Assembly (NCBI GenBank): GCA_964575095.1 | Contig: CAZNPA010000005.1 | Coordinates: forward strand, 1-64,000 | Length of the DNA: 64,000 nucleotides | Origin: CAZNPA01 sp964575095 | GTDB lineage: Bacteria > Pseudomonadota > Alphaproteobacteria > Rickettsiales > SXRF01 | Direction of reading: 5' to 3' | Part shown: positions 13,097-23,334 of the stretch, piece by piece | Layout of the letters: the number at the start of each line of letters is the position of its first letter | Numbering within the stretch: the first letter of the stretch is position 1 | Notes under the pieces: generated by a model | Databases searched by the model: none | What the model was told of the DNA's origin: nothing | Seen by the model: the letters and a program-made list of their open reading frames with translations, nothing else | Translations under genes and position numbers: made by a program

Positions 13097-13552
13097 TTAT
13101 GCGTCTCTTTCTTCCCAATTTTGGATGGTCGCCGGATCGACAGATTGCTGCTGCTGTTGCTGCGGCTGGCCGTAGGGCGTCGTAATGAACGACGGCAGGG
13201 CATTGGTGTTTTCGGGCATGGGTTCCTCTTGCGGCGGTGCGCCGTTTTCGGCGGCGGGCTGGCCGGGAGCGCCTTGCACGCGCGGGCGGTGGCTGCCTTC
13301 TTCCATCATCATGCGCCAGCAATGGTCGGCGTGCTGCAGGTAGTTCTCCGCCAGCACGCGGTCGCCGGCGGACATGGCGTCGCGCGCCTGCGCGAGGTAT
13401 TTCTCGCGCGTCTGCGGCCAGTTGCGCCGCGCGCCGCGGTTGTAACTGCCCTGACTGTGATGGCCGCCGCCGGAGCCGCCACCGTGGCCGCCGTAGCGCT
13501 TCTTGTGGCCGCCGCCGTATCCGCCGCCGCCTTGCATGGGTCTTTTTCTCAT
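13097..13552 (-). CDS. DUF4167 protein (Gly/His-rich N terminus)
   Basis: A 151-residue protein. The N terminus is a low-complexity Arg/Lys/Gly/His tract (RKRPMQGGGGYGGGHKKRYG). The conserved DUF4167 core follows: NWPQTREKYLAQARDA and GDRVLAENYLQHADHCWR, the family signature. A Gln-rich tail contains five glutamines in a row. DUF4167 is common next to prmC in alphaproteobacteria; its function is unknown, though the basic Gly-rich region suggests nucleic-acid binding. Of two in-frame ATGs, the one at 13552 is preferred because AGGAG lies 7 bases before it and only 1 base before the other. Starts right after prmC. Confidence 0.88.
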   Translation of the reverse strand: MRKRPMQGGGGYGGGHKKRYGGHGGGSGGGHHSQGSYNRGARRNWPQTREKYLAQARDAMSAGDRVLAENYLQHADHCWRMMMEEGSHRPRVQGAPGQPAAENGAPPQEEPMPENTNALPSFITTPYGQPQQQQQQSVDPATIQNWEERDA

Positions 13553-13563
13553 GGTCATTCTCC

Positions 13564-14445
13564 TTAGTTATTCTTGTGGGTGATGAGTATAGCGCGCGCG
13601 ATGCCTTGCAGGTCGTGCGCGATGCCTGCAACATGCAGGCCGTTTTCTTGCACCAGCGTTTCCACCGCCAGCTGCTGGCCGAAGCCAAGCTCGATCACCG
13701 CCAGGCCGCCTTCGGCCAGATGGTTGGCCAGCGAGGCGACGATGGCGCGGTAGCAGGAAAGCCCGTCGGCGCCGCCGTCCAATGCCAGCTTCGGCTCGTG
13801 GTCGGAGACTTCCGGCTGGAGGTCGAGAATATCGCCGGTGGGGATATAGGGCGGATTGGAAATGATGATGTCGAACGTGTCTTCCACCTGCATGCACCAG
13901 TGCGACGTGAGGAATTTCGCCCGCGACTGCAAGCCAAGATGCAACGCATTCTCGCGCGCGACTTTGAGCGCATCTTCGCTGATGTCGACGCCGGTGCCGG
14001 TGGCGTTCTGGAATTCATAAAGCAGCGCCAGCAGCAAGCAGCCGCTGCCGGTGCCGAGATCAAGAATGCTGAGCGGCGCCTGTTTATCTTTCAAGCGCCG
14101 AAGCACCGCCTCGATCAACGTCTCCGAATCGGGGCGCGGGTCGAGCACGGAAGGCGTCACCTTGAAGGTCAGGCCGAAGAATTCGCGCCTGCCGATGATC
14201 TGCGCCATCGGCTGGCGGTTGGCGCGCCTGGCCACCAGCGCGCGGTATGTTTCCGCCTGCGGCGGCGTCAGCAGCTCGTCCATCTTGAACAAAAGCTGCT
14301 CGCGGGAAAAGCCGGTCGCATGCTCAAGCAGCAGCCGCGCGTCGAGCGACGCCGATTCGATATGCGCCGCCTGCAGTGTTTTTACCGATTCGCGCAAGGC
14401 TTCCTTGGCGGACAGCATTTCGAGGGATAGGGCGAGTGATTTCAA
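13564..14445 (-). CDS. prmC: Release factor glutamine methyltransferase (TTG start)
   Basis: A 293-residue SAM-dependent enzyme that methylates the Gln of the GGQ motif in release factors RF1 and RF2. The signature NPPYIP is present, the SAM-binding DLGTGSGCLLLAL lies near residue 120, and the N-terminal helical domain is intact. The start is taken as the TTG at 14445, because AGGAG (overlapping the prfA stop) lies 7 bases upstream. A longer reading from an ATG at 14490 would start inside prfA and add a non-conserved basic tail. It follows prfA, whose product it modifies, a common arrangement. Confidence 0.93.
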   Translation of the reverse strand: MKSLALSLEMLSAKEALRESVKTLQAAHIESASLDARLLLEHATGFSREQLLFKMDELLTPPQAETYRALVARRANRQPMAQIIGRREFFGLTFKVTPSVLDPRPDSETLIEAVLRRLKDKQAPLSILDLGTGSGCLLLALLYEFQNATGTGVDISEDALKVARENALHLGLQSRAKFLTSHWCMQVEDTFDIIISNPPYIPTGDILDLQPEVSDHEPKLALDGGADGLSCYRAIVASLANHLAEGGLAVIELGFGQQLAVETLVQENGLHVAGIAHDLQGIARAILITHKNN

Positions 14446-14455
14446 TGTCGTTCTC

Positions 14456-15523
14456 CTAGTTGAGTGATGAGAGTTGCCGCGTCTGGTCATCGGTGATCAG
14501 CGCGTCGATGAATTGGTTGAGGTCGCCGTCCAAGACCATGTCGAGATTGTGGGAGGTCAGGCCGATGCGGTGGTCGGTGACGCGACTCTGCGGGAAATTG
14601 TAAGTGCGGATGCGCTCGCTGCGGTCGCCGCTTCCCACCTGCTCCTTGCGCGCCGCGGCGCGTGCCTGCGCCAGCTTCTCGCGCTCCATCTCGTAAAGCC
14701 GCGCGCGCAATATTTTAAGCGCCTTGGCTTTATTCTTATGCTGCGATTTTTCGTCCTGCTGCTGCACCATGACGCCGGTCGGGATGTGCACGATGCGCAC
14801 CGCCGAATCGGTGGTGTTGACCGACTGGCCGCCGGGGCCGCTGGAGCGGAAGACGTCGATGCGCAAATCCTTGTCCTCGATCTTGATGTCCACCTCTTCC
14901 GCTTCCGGCAGCACGGCCACCGTCGCCGCCGAGGTGTGGATGCGGCCGCTGCCTTCGGTCTTGGGCACGCGCTGCACGCGGTGCACGCCGGACTCGAACT
15001 TGAGCCGCGCGAACACGCCCTGGCCGGTGATTTCCACCGAGGCGTCCTTGAAGCCGCCGACGCCCGACTCCGACACCGAAAGCGTCTCGAATTTCCAGCC
15101 CATGCGCGCGGCATACCGCTGGTACATACGGAATAAATCGGCGGCGAACAGCGCCGCCTCGTCGCCGCCGGTGCCGGCGCGGATTTCCATGATCGCGTTC
15201 TTCTCGTCGGCGGCGTCTTTGGGCAAGAGCGCCACTTCCATCTGCTTGGTCAAGTCCGGCAGCAGGCGCAACAGCGTGTATTTTTCTTCCTCGGCCATCT
15301 TTTTCATCTCGGCGTCGCAGGCCGGGTCGGCCAGCAATTCTTCCGCCTCCGCGAGCGATTTCTTGGCCTGCAGATAGGTCTCGATGGTTTCCACCAGCGG
15401 CGTCAGGTCGGAATATTCCTTGGAATATTTAGCGATGTCGCTTCCGCTCAACTGCCCGGACAGCTTCTCGCGCAACTCGCCGTGGCGCTTCACCAGCGTA
15501 CCCAATTTTTGCTCGAAGCTCAT
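14456..15523 (-). CDS. prfA: Peptide chain release factor 1
   Basis: A 355-residue RF1 that ends translation at UAA and UAG. The GGQ loop reads GPGGQSVNTTDSAVRI near residue 230, and the codon-recognition motif of RF1 (PxT) lies in the preceding domain, around KVTDHRIGLT-flanked conserved blocks. Length is typical. Its ATG overlaps the hisS stop by 4 bases (ATGA), indicating translational coupling. The Shine-Dalgarno for prmC overlaps its stop codon. Confidence 0.96.
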   Translation of the reverse strand: MSFEQKLGTLVKRHGELREKLSGQLSGSDIAKYSKEYSDLTPLVETIETYLQAKKSLAEAEELLADPACDAEMKKMAEEEKYTLLRLLPDLTKQMEVALLPKDAADEKNAIMEIRAGTGGDEAALFAADLFRMYQRYAARMGWKFETLSVSESGVGGFKDASVEITGQGVFARLKFESGVHRVQRVPKTEGSGRIHTSAATVAVLPEAEEVDIKIEDKDLRIDVFRSSGPGGQSVNTTDSAVRIVHIPTGVMVQQQDEKSQHKNKAKALKILRARLYEMEREKLAQARAAARKEQVGSGDRSERIRTYNFPQSRVTDHRIGLTSHNLDMVLDGDLNQFIDALITDDQTRQLSSLN

Positions 15524-16840
15524 TTAATAAGTGACTCCGCCCATGCCTGCATTTTTTCTAGATCGATCGAAACTTCTGTTTGCACGCCGGTTTTCATATC
15601 TTTAAGCGCTGCTTTGCCTTGGGTCAGTTCATCTTTGCCCAGGATAAATGCATGCGTTGCTTTCATCTTGGCGGCTTTCTCCAAACGCTTTCTCAATTTC
15701 CCGTTCCACAGCGTCTCCACTGAATATTGCCGCCCTAATCCCATCAATCTTTTCTTGTACACGGTAAACATGATTCGGTTACGGATCACCTGTGCCAGCA
15801 TGTGCACAAATTCGGGCGGAACATCTTCCATCGGCATCAGGATAATTTTTACGTCCGGCGTACCACTACCCAACTCATCCTTTTCAAGCAACAGCAACCG
15901 CTCCACGCCAGCCGCAAAGCCGATAGCCGGAGTCGGGTTGCCGCCCATCTGCTCCGCCAGCCCGTCATAACGGCCGCCAGCGAGCACCGTGTTCTGCGCA
16001 CCTAAATCTCCGTTGGAAGATATAAATTCAAACACTGTGCCTGTATAATAATCCAACCCGCGTACCAGCGACGGCTCGGTTTTGATTTCCTGAACGAATA
16101 ACACTTCTTTTGTCATTTCTTCTAAACCTTCGCGCACCTTCTTAAAATGTTCTTTAGACGCAGCATTAAGGTAATCCCCCATCTTGGGGGCATTCGCTAT
16201 AATTTCCCTATCACCGGCGTCTTTGGAATCAAGAATTCTGAGTGGGTTTTTCTCCAGGCGGCGTTTGCTGTCTTCCGAAAGCCTATCTGCAAGCGGCGTG
16301 AGATATGAAACCAGTGCATGACGATATTTCTCCCGGCTCTCCACATCCCCAAGCGTGTTAATCAACAAGGTGGGTTCTCTGCCGCATATGTGGTGAATCA
16401 AATGGGCCGCCAGCGCAATGATTTCCACATCCGCTTCCGGGCTATCGTCTCCTAGCCACTCGAAATTCACCTGATGGAACTGTCGTTGGCGGCCTTTTTG
16501 CGGGCGTTCGTAACGGAAGACTGGGCCGGTGGAGAACAATTTCAGCGGCAGGTGCTGCTGCATTCCGTTGGATAAAAATGCGCGCACGATGCCCGCCGTG
16601 AATTCCGGCCGGAGCGTCACGCTTTCTTCGCCCTTGGTCTGGAACGTGAACATTTCCTTAGCTACCACATCGGAAGTCTCTCCCATCGAGCGCGAAAAGA
16701 CCTCGGTTGATTCAAAAATCGGCGTTGCCATTTCCTTGAACCCGTAAAGCGTGGCAAGTTCGCGCGCGCGCGTCACCACGGCGTGAAATTTTTCAAATTC
16801 TTCCGGCAATATATCGTGCGTACCGCGCACCGGTTGGAGT

Positions 16841-16851
<11 letters not shown>
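15520..16851 (-). CDS. hisS: Histidyl-tRNA synthetase
   Basis: A 443-residue class II synthetase. Seen: the N-terminal PVRGTHDILPEE, motif 2 with FRYERPQKGRQRQFHQ, the His-binding motif LVRGLDYYTGTVFEF, and a C-terminal anticodon-binding domain. The GRQRQFHQ motif is the bacterial form. The alphaproteobacterial tRNA-His may lack G-1, but that cannot be tested here. It overlaps ispG by 11 bases upstream and prfA by 4 downstream, inside a long minus-strand operon. Confidence 0.97.
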
Positions 16852-18066
<1,215 letters not shown>

Positions 18067-18070
<4 letters not shown>

Positions 18071-18660
18071 TCACTAATCTTGTTTTTCTTGGGTACGCCC
18101 AGATCCATTATCGTGGTCAGCTGGCGCCGTACGGGCTGCAGGCTAACCTGCGCCCCTGTCTTATGACAGGGCGGGTATAATACGTCCCGTTTGCGAAAGC
18201 AAGCGGCATTGTTAGGCATGCCGAAACTCTCGTGCCGAACCGATACGGGTGTGCTCGGCGCATCGACGACCGAAACCTCTGCATGCCTGGGATGCGCCAG
18301 CCACGACCACAGCGCGTAAAGGATGAGCGCCGCCGCCAGCCCGCCCCAGACCATGGAGCTGCTGGGTTTTTTCTCATGGCGCATCACTTTCGGCAGGTAG
18401 AAGCCGCGTTTGAGCTTCTCTTCGATTTGTTCGAACCGACGCAGGATCTCGTTGGGATCGAGCTGCAGGTAGGAGGCATAGGCACGCAGATAGCCGCGCG
18501 CATAAGCGGCGCCAGGCAGCCTTTCGAATTGCCCGTCTTCGATTGCCTCGAGATAGATGGCGCGAATGTGCAACGCCTCGGATACATCATGCGTGCTTAA
18601 GCGGAACTCCTCGCGTGCGCTGCGTAAAATTCCGCCGATTTCCAAATAATCACCGGTCAT
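18067..18660 (-). CDS. RodZ-like helix-turn-helix membrane protein
   Basis: A 197-residue protein. Residues 5-75 form a RodZ-type HTH (GGILRSAREEFRLSTHDVSE, then LHIRAIYLEAIEDGQFERLP and AYARGYLRAYASYLQL), the fold that binds MreB in RodZ. A single membrane segment follows (about 110-127, MVWGGLAAALILYALWSWL), then a short periplasmic tail with two cysteines. Much shorter than E. coli RodZ, lacking the C-terminal beta domain. A role in cell-shape control is inferred from family only. Overlaps ispG by 4 bases. Confidence 0.82.
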
Positions 18661-18665
18661 AGTTT

Positions 18666-19658
18666 TTATGATAAATGTGCCTCGGCCTGACCGACCAGTT
18701 CGGCGATAATGTCTTTGACCGGCTGGATTTGGCTAACCATGCCGACCGATTGCCCGGCCATAAGCGAGCCGCGCTCGATATCGCCGTCGATGACGGCGCG
18801 CCGGAGCGCTCCCGCCCAGAAATGCTCGATCTTGAGCTGCGCTTCTTTTTTATCGAGCGCACCGCTTCTGAATTGCGCGATGACTTCGTGCTGCGTGCGG
18901 GTGAATTCGTCAGTCGCCTTATTCTCGATGGCGCGCACGGGAATCACCGGAAAATCGGGATCGATCTGCACCGAGGGCGTCGCATCGCGCGCGCTCGCGC
19001 GGATGAATGCCTGCTTGAAATTATCGTGGGCAATAGATTCGGTGGCGCAAACGAATTTCGTTCCCAGCTGCACGCCGCTTGCGCCCATTTCGAGATAGGC
19101 GGCAATCGCCTCGCCGCGGCCGATGCCGCCCGCTACGAACACCGGCACTTCGCGGATGGCGGGTAAAATTTCCTGCGCCAATACGGAAGTCGAGACCGGG
19201 CCGATATGGCCACCGGCTTCCATCCCCTCGATGACGATGCCGTCACACCCCATCTTGACCAGCTTGCGGGCGATGCCCGCCGACGGCGCGAAACCCAGAA
19301 CCTTGGCGCCGTAGGCTTTGATTGCTTTCACCCAGACGTCCCTGGGAATGCCGCCCGCCAGCACGACGTGCGACACATTTTGTTTCTTGCAGACTTCTAT
19401 CAACGCGTCCATTTGCGGATGCATGATGATGAGGTTGACGCCGAAGGGTTTGCTGGTGAGTTTGCGTGTCTCGATGATTTCTTTTTCAAGTAACTCCGGT
19501 GTCATCGAGCTGCAGGCGATGACGCCGAATGCGCCGGCATTGCTAAGTGCTGCCACCAGATGGCGCTCGGAAACCCAGCTCATCGCCCCGCCCATGATGG
19601 CGTATGGGCAGCCCAAGAGGTCGGTGCCGCGTTTCCAGAGAGTCGCGAGATTAGTCAT
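18666..19658 (-). CDS. Nitronate monooxygenase / FabK-like flavin oxidoreductase
   Basis: A 330-residue TIM-barrel FMN protein. The pattern GGAMSWVSERHLVAALSNAG followed by GVIACSSMTPELL, GFAPSAGIARKLV and VFVAGGIGRGEAIAAYLEMGA matches the nitronate monooxygenase / enoyl reductase II superfamily. Members oxidise nitronates or reduce enoyl-ACP; the sequence alone does not decide between them. Its start overlaps the end of the carbonic anhydrase gene by 4 bases and it precedes the RodZ-like gene by 5 bases. Confidence 0.85.
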   Translation of the reverse strand: MTNLATLWKRGTDLLGCPYAIMGGAMSWVSERHLVAALSNAGAFGVIACSSMTPELLEKEIIETRKLTSKPFGVNLIIMHPQMDALIEVCKKQNVSHVVLAGGIPRDVWVKAIKAYGAKVLGFAPSAGIARKLVKMGCDGIVIEGMEAGGHIGPVSTSVLAQEILPAIREVPVFVAGGIGRGEAIAAYLEMGASGVQLGTKFVCATESIAHDNFKQAFIRASARDATPSVQIDPDFPVIPVRAIENKATDEFTRTQHEVIAQFRSGALDKKEAQLKIEHFWAGALRRAVIDGDIERGSLMAGQSVGMVSQIQPVKDIIAELVGQAEAHLS

Positions 19659-20290
19659 GCTTTTTCCTTTTCCGCCATCAACGCGAATGTGCCGCTCTTT
19701 TCATCGAGTACATGCAATTGTTGCGTCGCGGTGTCAATCACCCAGCCGTGCAGCGTTAGCCTTCCGGCGCGTTCCGCTTCCTTGACCGAAGCATAGGTAC
19801 GGAGATTTTTCAAGCTCAGTCGCACCGCCGCCTGTTCCATCTCGCGCGCCTGCTTGGTTTTATCACCGCCGCGCTCCTGCACCTGCCGGTGCACGGTTTC
19901 CAACGGATCAAGGTAGCGTTTAATGCTGGGCACGTCGATTTCTTCGAGCTGCGCGCGGATGCCGCCGCAATCGGTATGCCCCATAACGGCGATATGTTTC
20001 ACTTTCATCACATCGACGGCGAATTCCAGCGTCGCCGCCTCGATCGGCCGCGCCTCGGATTCTTCATGCGCACCTGCCACCAGTGCGGCGATGTTGCGCA
20101 TGACGAGCGCCTTGCCTTTGGGGATGCCGATATCGTCGATGATGTCGAGCCGCGCGTCAACGCAGCCGATCAAGAGCATCTCCGGTTCGTGCGGCGGCGT
20201 CACCGGCTGATCGGGGATGCTCAGTTTTTCCTGCCGGCGGCGTATGTAATCGACGATGTCCAAACTAAGCCGCTTCCTTATCCAAACCAA
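19655..20290 (-). CDS. Beta-carbonic anhydrase
   Basis: A 211-residue zinc enzyme that interconverts CO2 and bicarbonate. The zinc ligands are visible in GCVDARLD (Cys, Asp-Arg dyad) and in GHTDCGG (His and Cys), the standard beta-class set. The ATG at 20290 would overlap lysC by 26 bases. A TTG at 20263, with AAGGA about 11 bases upstream, gives a 202-residue protein starting at DIVDYIRRRQEKL and is a real alternative. Lies between lysC and the flavin oxidoreductase in one operon. Confidence 0.9.
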   Translation of the reverse strand: MVWIRKRLSLDIVDYIRRRQEKLSIPDQPVTPPHEPEMLLIGCVDARLDIIDDIGIPKGKALVMRNIAALVAGAHEESEARPIEAATLEFAVDVMKVKHIAVMGHTDCGGIRAQLEEIDVPSIKRYLDPLETVHRQVQERGGDKTKQAREMEQAAVRLSLKNLRTYASVKEAERAGRLTLHGWVIDTATQQLHVLDEKSGTFALMAEKEKA

Positions 20291-21494
20291 ACGCCGTGTG
20301 CAGCGTGCGCACCGCCAGTTCGGTATATTCCTCGCCGATCAGCACGCTCACTTTAATTTCCGAAGTCGAGATGACGGAGATATTGATGTTCTTGTCGGCA
20401 AGCGCCTTAAACATCGTCTGCGCAATACCGGCGTGCGAGCGCATGCCGACGCCGATGATCGAGACTTTGGCGACGTTCTTGTCGGTGTGGATGGTATTGT
20501 ATTTGAGCGTCGTGCGCGATTTCTCGACCGCCGCCAGGGCGCGCTCCAGATCCGCCTTCGGCACGGTGAAGGTGATGTCGGTGTCCTTGCCGTCCTCGGT
20601 CACGTTCTGTACGATCATGTCGACATTGATGTCGGCCTCGGCAAGCGGCCCGAAGAGCGCCGCCGACATGCCGGGAATGTTCGAGATTTTCGTCAGCGTG
20701 ATGCGCGCCTCGTCCCTGCTAAACGCGATGCCGGTGACTTTTTTCTGTTCCACGATATCCTCCTCTTTGACTAATAACGTACCCGGCGCGTCGGAAAAGC
20801 TCGACAACACCTGTACCACCACATTATGCCGCATGGCCATCTCGACCGAGCGGGTCTGCAATACCTTGGCGCCTTGCGACGCCATCTCGAGCATTTCCTC
20901 GTAGGCGATTCTGTCCAGCTTCTGCGCACCGGTAACGACGCGCGGGTCGGACGTATAGACGCCGTCCACGTCCGTATAGATGTCGCAGCGGTCGGCATGA
21001 AGCGCCGCCGCCAGCGCCACCGCCGAGGTGTCCGAGCCGCCGCGCCCCAGCGTCGTGATGCGGCCTTCCGGCGATACGCCCTGGAATCCGGCCATCACCA
21101 CCACCTGCCCTTTTTTCAGCGCGTCCTGCAGTTCCTTGACGTTGATGTTGCTGATGCGCGCGCGGCCATGCGTGGTGTCGGTAATCACCGCCTGCCAGCC
21201 GTTGAACGACCGCGCCGGCACGCCTATCTCCTGCAGCGCCAGCGCCAAAAGCCCGCTCGTCACCTGCTCGCCGGATGACACCACCTGGTCGTGCTCGCTC
21301 CACGCCTCCGCCGAATGAAGCGGCGAAAGCTGCGCCACATAGTCGACCAGCTGGTTGGTAACGCCCGCCATCGCCGAAACAACCACCGCCACCTGGTTAC
21401 CGGCGTCGCGCTCTCTTTTGACGCGCGCGGCGACGTTCCTGATGCGGTCAATCCCACCCACCGACGTCCCGCCGAATTTTTGTACGATCAACAT
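20265..21494 (-). CDS. lysC: Aspartate kinase
   Basis: A 409-residue enzyme catalysing the first step of lysine, threonine and methionine synthesis. The kinase start MLIVQKFGGTSVGGIDRI and the FQGVSPEGRITTLGRGGSD motif are canonical. Two ACT domains at the C terminus (from about 265) suggest feedback control by end products. The start at 21494 is chosen because conservation begins there and GGAAA precedes it. An in-frame extension to 21566 would run through a dispersed element and is not credible. Head of the long minus-strand gene run down to 13097. Confidence 0.96.
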   Translation of the reverse strand: MLIVQKFGGTSVGGIDRIRNVAARVKRERDAGNQVAVVVSAMAGVTNQLVDYVAQLSPLHSAEAWSEHDQVVSSGEQVTSGLLALALQEIGVPARSFNGWQAVITDTTHGRARISNINVKELQDALKKGQVVVMAGFQGVSPEGRITTLGRGGSDTSAVALAAALHADRCDIYTDVDGVYTSDPRVVTGAQKLDRIAYEEMLEMASQGAKVLQTRSVEMAMRHNVVVQVLSSFSDAPGTLLVKEEDIVEQKKVTGIAFSRDEARITLTKISNIPGMSAALFGPLAEADINVDMIVQNVTEDGKDTDITFTVPKADLERALAAVEKSRTTLKYNTIHTDKNVAKVSIIGVGMRSHAGIAQTMFKALADKNINISVISTSEIKVSVLIGEEYTELAVRTLHTAFGLDKEAA

Positions 21495-21509
21495 AATGTT
21501 TCCAAAACC

Positions 21510-21652
21510 AGCCCGGTTCACAAATTCGCTAGGCTGAGCCGAGAATGCCGTTTTCGAGAACCGCACTGGAGCGTACGTTTAGGTACGTGAAGCGCGGAAG
21601 CGCAGAAAACGGCTATTCGCAGGCCAGCATAGTAGAATTTGTGGACAGGGCT
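21510..21652. repeat. Structured dispersed element, copy 1
   Basis: An imperfect palindrome of about 143 bases with nested stems: AGCCC/GGGCT (21510/21648), CACAAATTC/GAATTTGTG (21519-21527/21635-21643), GCCGTTTTC/GAAAACGGC (21547-21555/21605-21613), CCGC/GCGG, and a tip CGTAC/GTACG (21572-21576/21583-21587). Copy 2 at 34199-34325 has the same order of stems with paired base changes, and shares GAGAACC, GTACGTGA, CGGAAGC and GGCCAGC. It lies between the divergent lysC and metalloprotease genes, 15 bases from the lysC start. Confidence 0.8.
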
Positions 21653-21700
21653 AGGCAACATGCTGAAAAAATTAGGGATTGTCAAATGCTGATAGGTTAA

Positions 21701-21722
21701 ATTTCACCAAATTGTCACATAA
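21701..21722 (+). promoter_or_regulatory. Possible Pho-box-like repeat before the metalloprotease gene
   Basis: ATTTCACCAAA (21701) is followed directly by TTGTCACATAA (21712): TCAC cores exactly 11 bases apart. A TATGAT hexamer lies at 21741-21746, further away than in typical PhoB promoters. It resembles 13060-13081 (TTGTCACCTAA). Only one half-site is close to consensus. Confidence 0.3.
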
Positions 21723-21775
21723 TGGTTAATTCCGACGTGGTATGATGCTGAAACTCAAGTTCATTGCTGAATTTT

Positions 21776-23329
21776 ATGGCAGACGACAAGAAACCGACCA
21801 CCTCTGCTCCCGCATCGCCACCGGCCACGCCAGTGCCGCCGCGGTCTTATCAGGCCAACACTCGCATTTTATCATCGGTTGACCGCGTCCCCACTTCGCA
21901 GGCGGTGCGCGACCTCGTAGGCACGCCACCGCTGCCAATTAGCGGCACGATGGAAGACGGGGTGAAGATTATCACTTACTCCTTCGACCGGCCGGCCCCG
22001 GTGCACGATTATAAGCTAGAAGCGACCGACGTTCAGCCGTTGAATGAGAAGGAGCAATCAACGGTGCGCGGTGTGTTGGCTGATATTATGAAAGTTGCCA
22101 ACATCCGGTTCCGGCCGGCGGCGGACGGCCAATATCCGGACATCGCTTATTTCAAAGGCAAAATAATTGATAAAGAGACCGGCGCCTATCAAAAAACAGG
22201 CTGGAGGAGGGACCCTTCAGAAGAGTTCAATATTCTCTTCGTGGAGGAAATAGTCATGGGAGAAAGTCAATCTTTACATGTCAAATCTATCACCCATGAA
22301 ACGCTGCATGCGTTGGGTTTACAGCACCCCGGCGAGGCCAAAAAAGCCACACCGGAACAATCAAGAGAAGCAGGGCTTAATCCTCTCTATACCGCCGACA
22401 GCACCGCCATGTCCTACAATCCTCCAAAAAACTATGGCTTGGGCGTTTATGACGTAGCGGCGCTACAATATCTTTACGGAAAGCCAAAAGAGAGCGCACT
22501 TCCAAAAACGATTAATGCCGCCGCCCTTCCTTCGGCTCACTTTATTTTTGCTCAGAAACCCGTCACTCTGGATTTACGCGATGCGGAATACACCGGCCAC
22601 CTCGTCATCGACGCCGACAAAGAGATCACCGGACATTACACGCCCAACGGGAGCATTCCCGAGCCCGTTCTGCAAGCAATCGTGATGCAGGAAGCCCCGA
22701 TTGCTGAAAAAATGCTGGTCGACGGCAGCCTGGCCAAGCACTACGGAAAAATCGAGGACACGGCTCCCGTTTTTCTAAAAATCCGCCTGACGGAGGGCAC
22801 CCAAATCAAGGACGTGCTGAATTCCCCCGACGCAAAAGTCGCCCTGAACATCACCGGCAACGAACTACCTAACCGCCTGCAGGGCGGCGGCCAGAACGAT
22901 TATCTCGTGCCGCGCGGCGGCGGCGATGTGATGGCGGGCGGCAACGGCGCCGATGTGTTCGACATCGGGCGCAAGAGCGGGTTCGACAACGTCATCGCCG
23001 ACTTCAATGCGGGCGGCAGCAAGGATGCCGTTCAGCTGAACCCGCCCATCGTCACCGCCGCGCTGAAAGAATATAAGGACTATCCGGCGGGCGGTAAGCG
23101 GCAAAGCGGCACGCTGGTGACGGGCAAGGACGGCAACGGCGTGCCGGTCGCCTCGGTGTTCGTCGCAAACGCGTCGCGTGCGGACGTCGCGGCCGCCATC
23201 CGCCACGGCGGCGACAAACCGCACAAAATCGAGATCGTCATGACCGATGAAGAGCAATCTCCCGCGCCCGCCGCACCCGCACCTACGCCACTTTCCAAAA
23301 ACAGCCGCACGCACGGTGCAGGTAAATAA
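21776..23329 (+). CDS. Serralysin-like metzincin with RTX-type C terminus
   Basis: A 517-residue protein with a Pro/Ala/Thr-rich N terminus and no Sec signal. The zinc motif THETLHALGLQHPGE fits HExxHxxGxxH, and the downstream SYNPPKNYGLGVYDVAALQY has the layout of the serralysin Met-turn (preceded by TAM) and third helix. Near residue 385 a Ca-binding segment reads GGDVMAGGNGADVFDIG, then FDNVIADFNAG, the M10_C pattern of type I secretion substrates. Only about one nonapeptide is complete. The ATG at 21776 is chosen over a TTG 12 bases upstream. A paralog follows at 23335. No type I transporter is in the window. Confidence 0.82.
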   Translation: MADDKKPTTSAPASPPATPVPPRSYQANTRILSSVDRVPTSQAVRDLVGTPPLPISGTMEDGVKIITYSFDRPAPVHDYKLEATDVQPLNEKEQSTVRGVLADIMKVANIRFRPAADGQYPDIAYFKGKIIDKETGAYQKTGWRRDPSEEFNILFVEEIVMGESQSLHVKSITHETLHALGLQHPGEAKKATPEQSREAGLNPLYTADSTAMSYNPPKNYGLGVYDVAALQYLYGKPKESALPKTINAAALPSAHFIFAQKPVTLDLRDAEYTGHLVIDADKEITGHYTPNGSIPEPVLQAIVMQEAPIAEKMLVDGSLAKHYGKIEDTAPVFLKIRLTEGTQIKDVLNSPDAKVALNITGNELPNRLQGGGQNDYLVPRGGGDVMAGGNGADVFDIGRKSGFDNVIADFNAGGSKDAVQLNPPIVTAALKEYKDYPAGGKRQSGTLVTGKDGNGVPVASVFVANASRADVAAAIRHGGDKPHKIEIVMTDEEQSPAPAAPAPTPLSKNSRTHGAGK

Positions 23330-23334
23330 CTCCC

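Noticed and set aside
20265..21566. Longer reading of lysC (433 residues)
   Set aside because: The extension is encoded by the structured repeat; conservation begins at 21494 where a ribosome-binding site is present.
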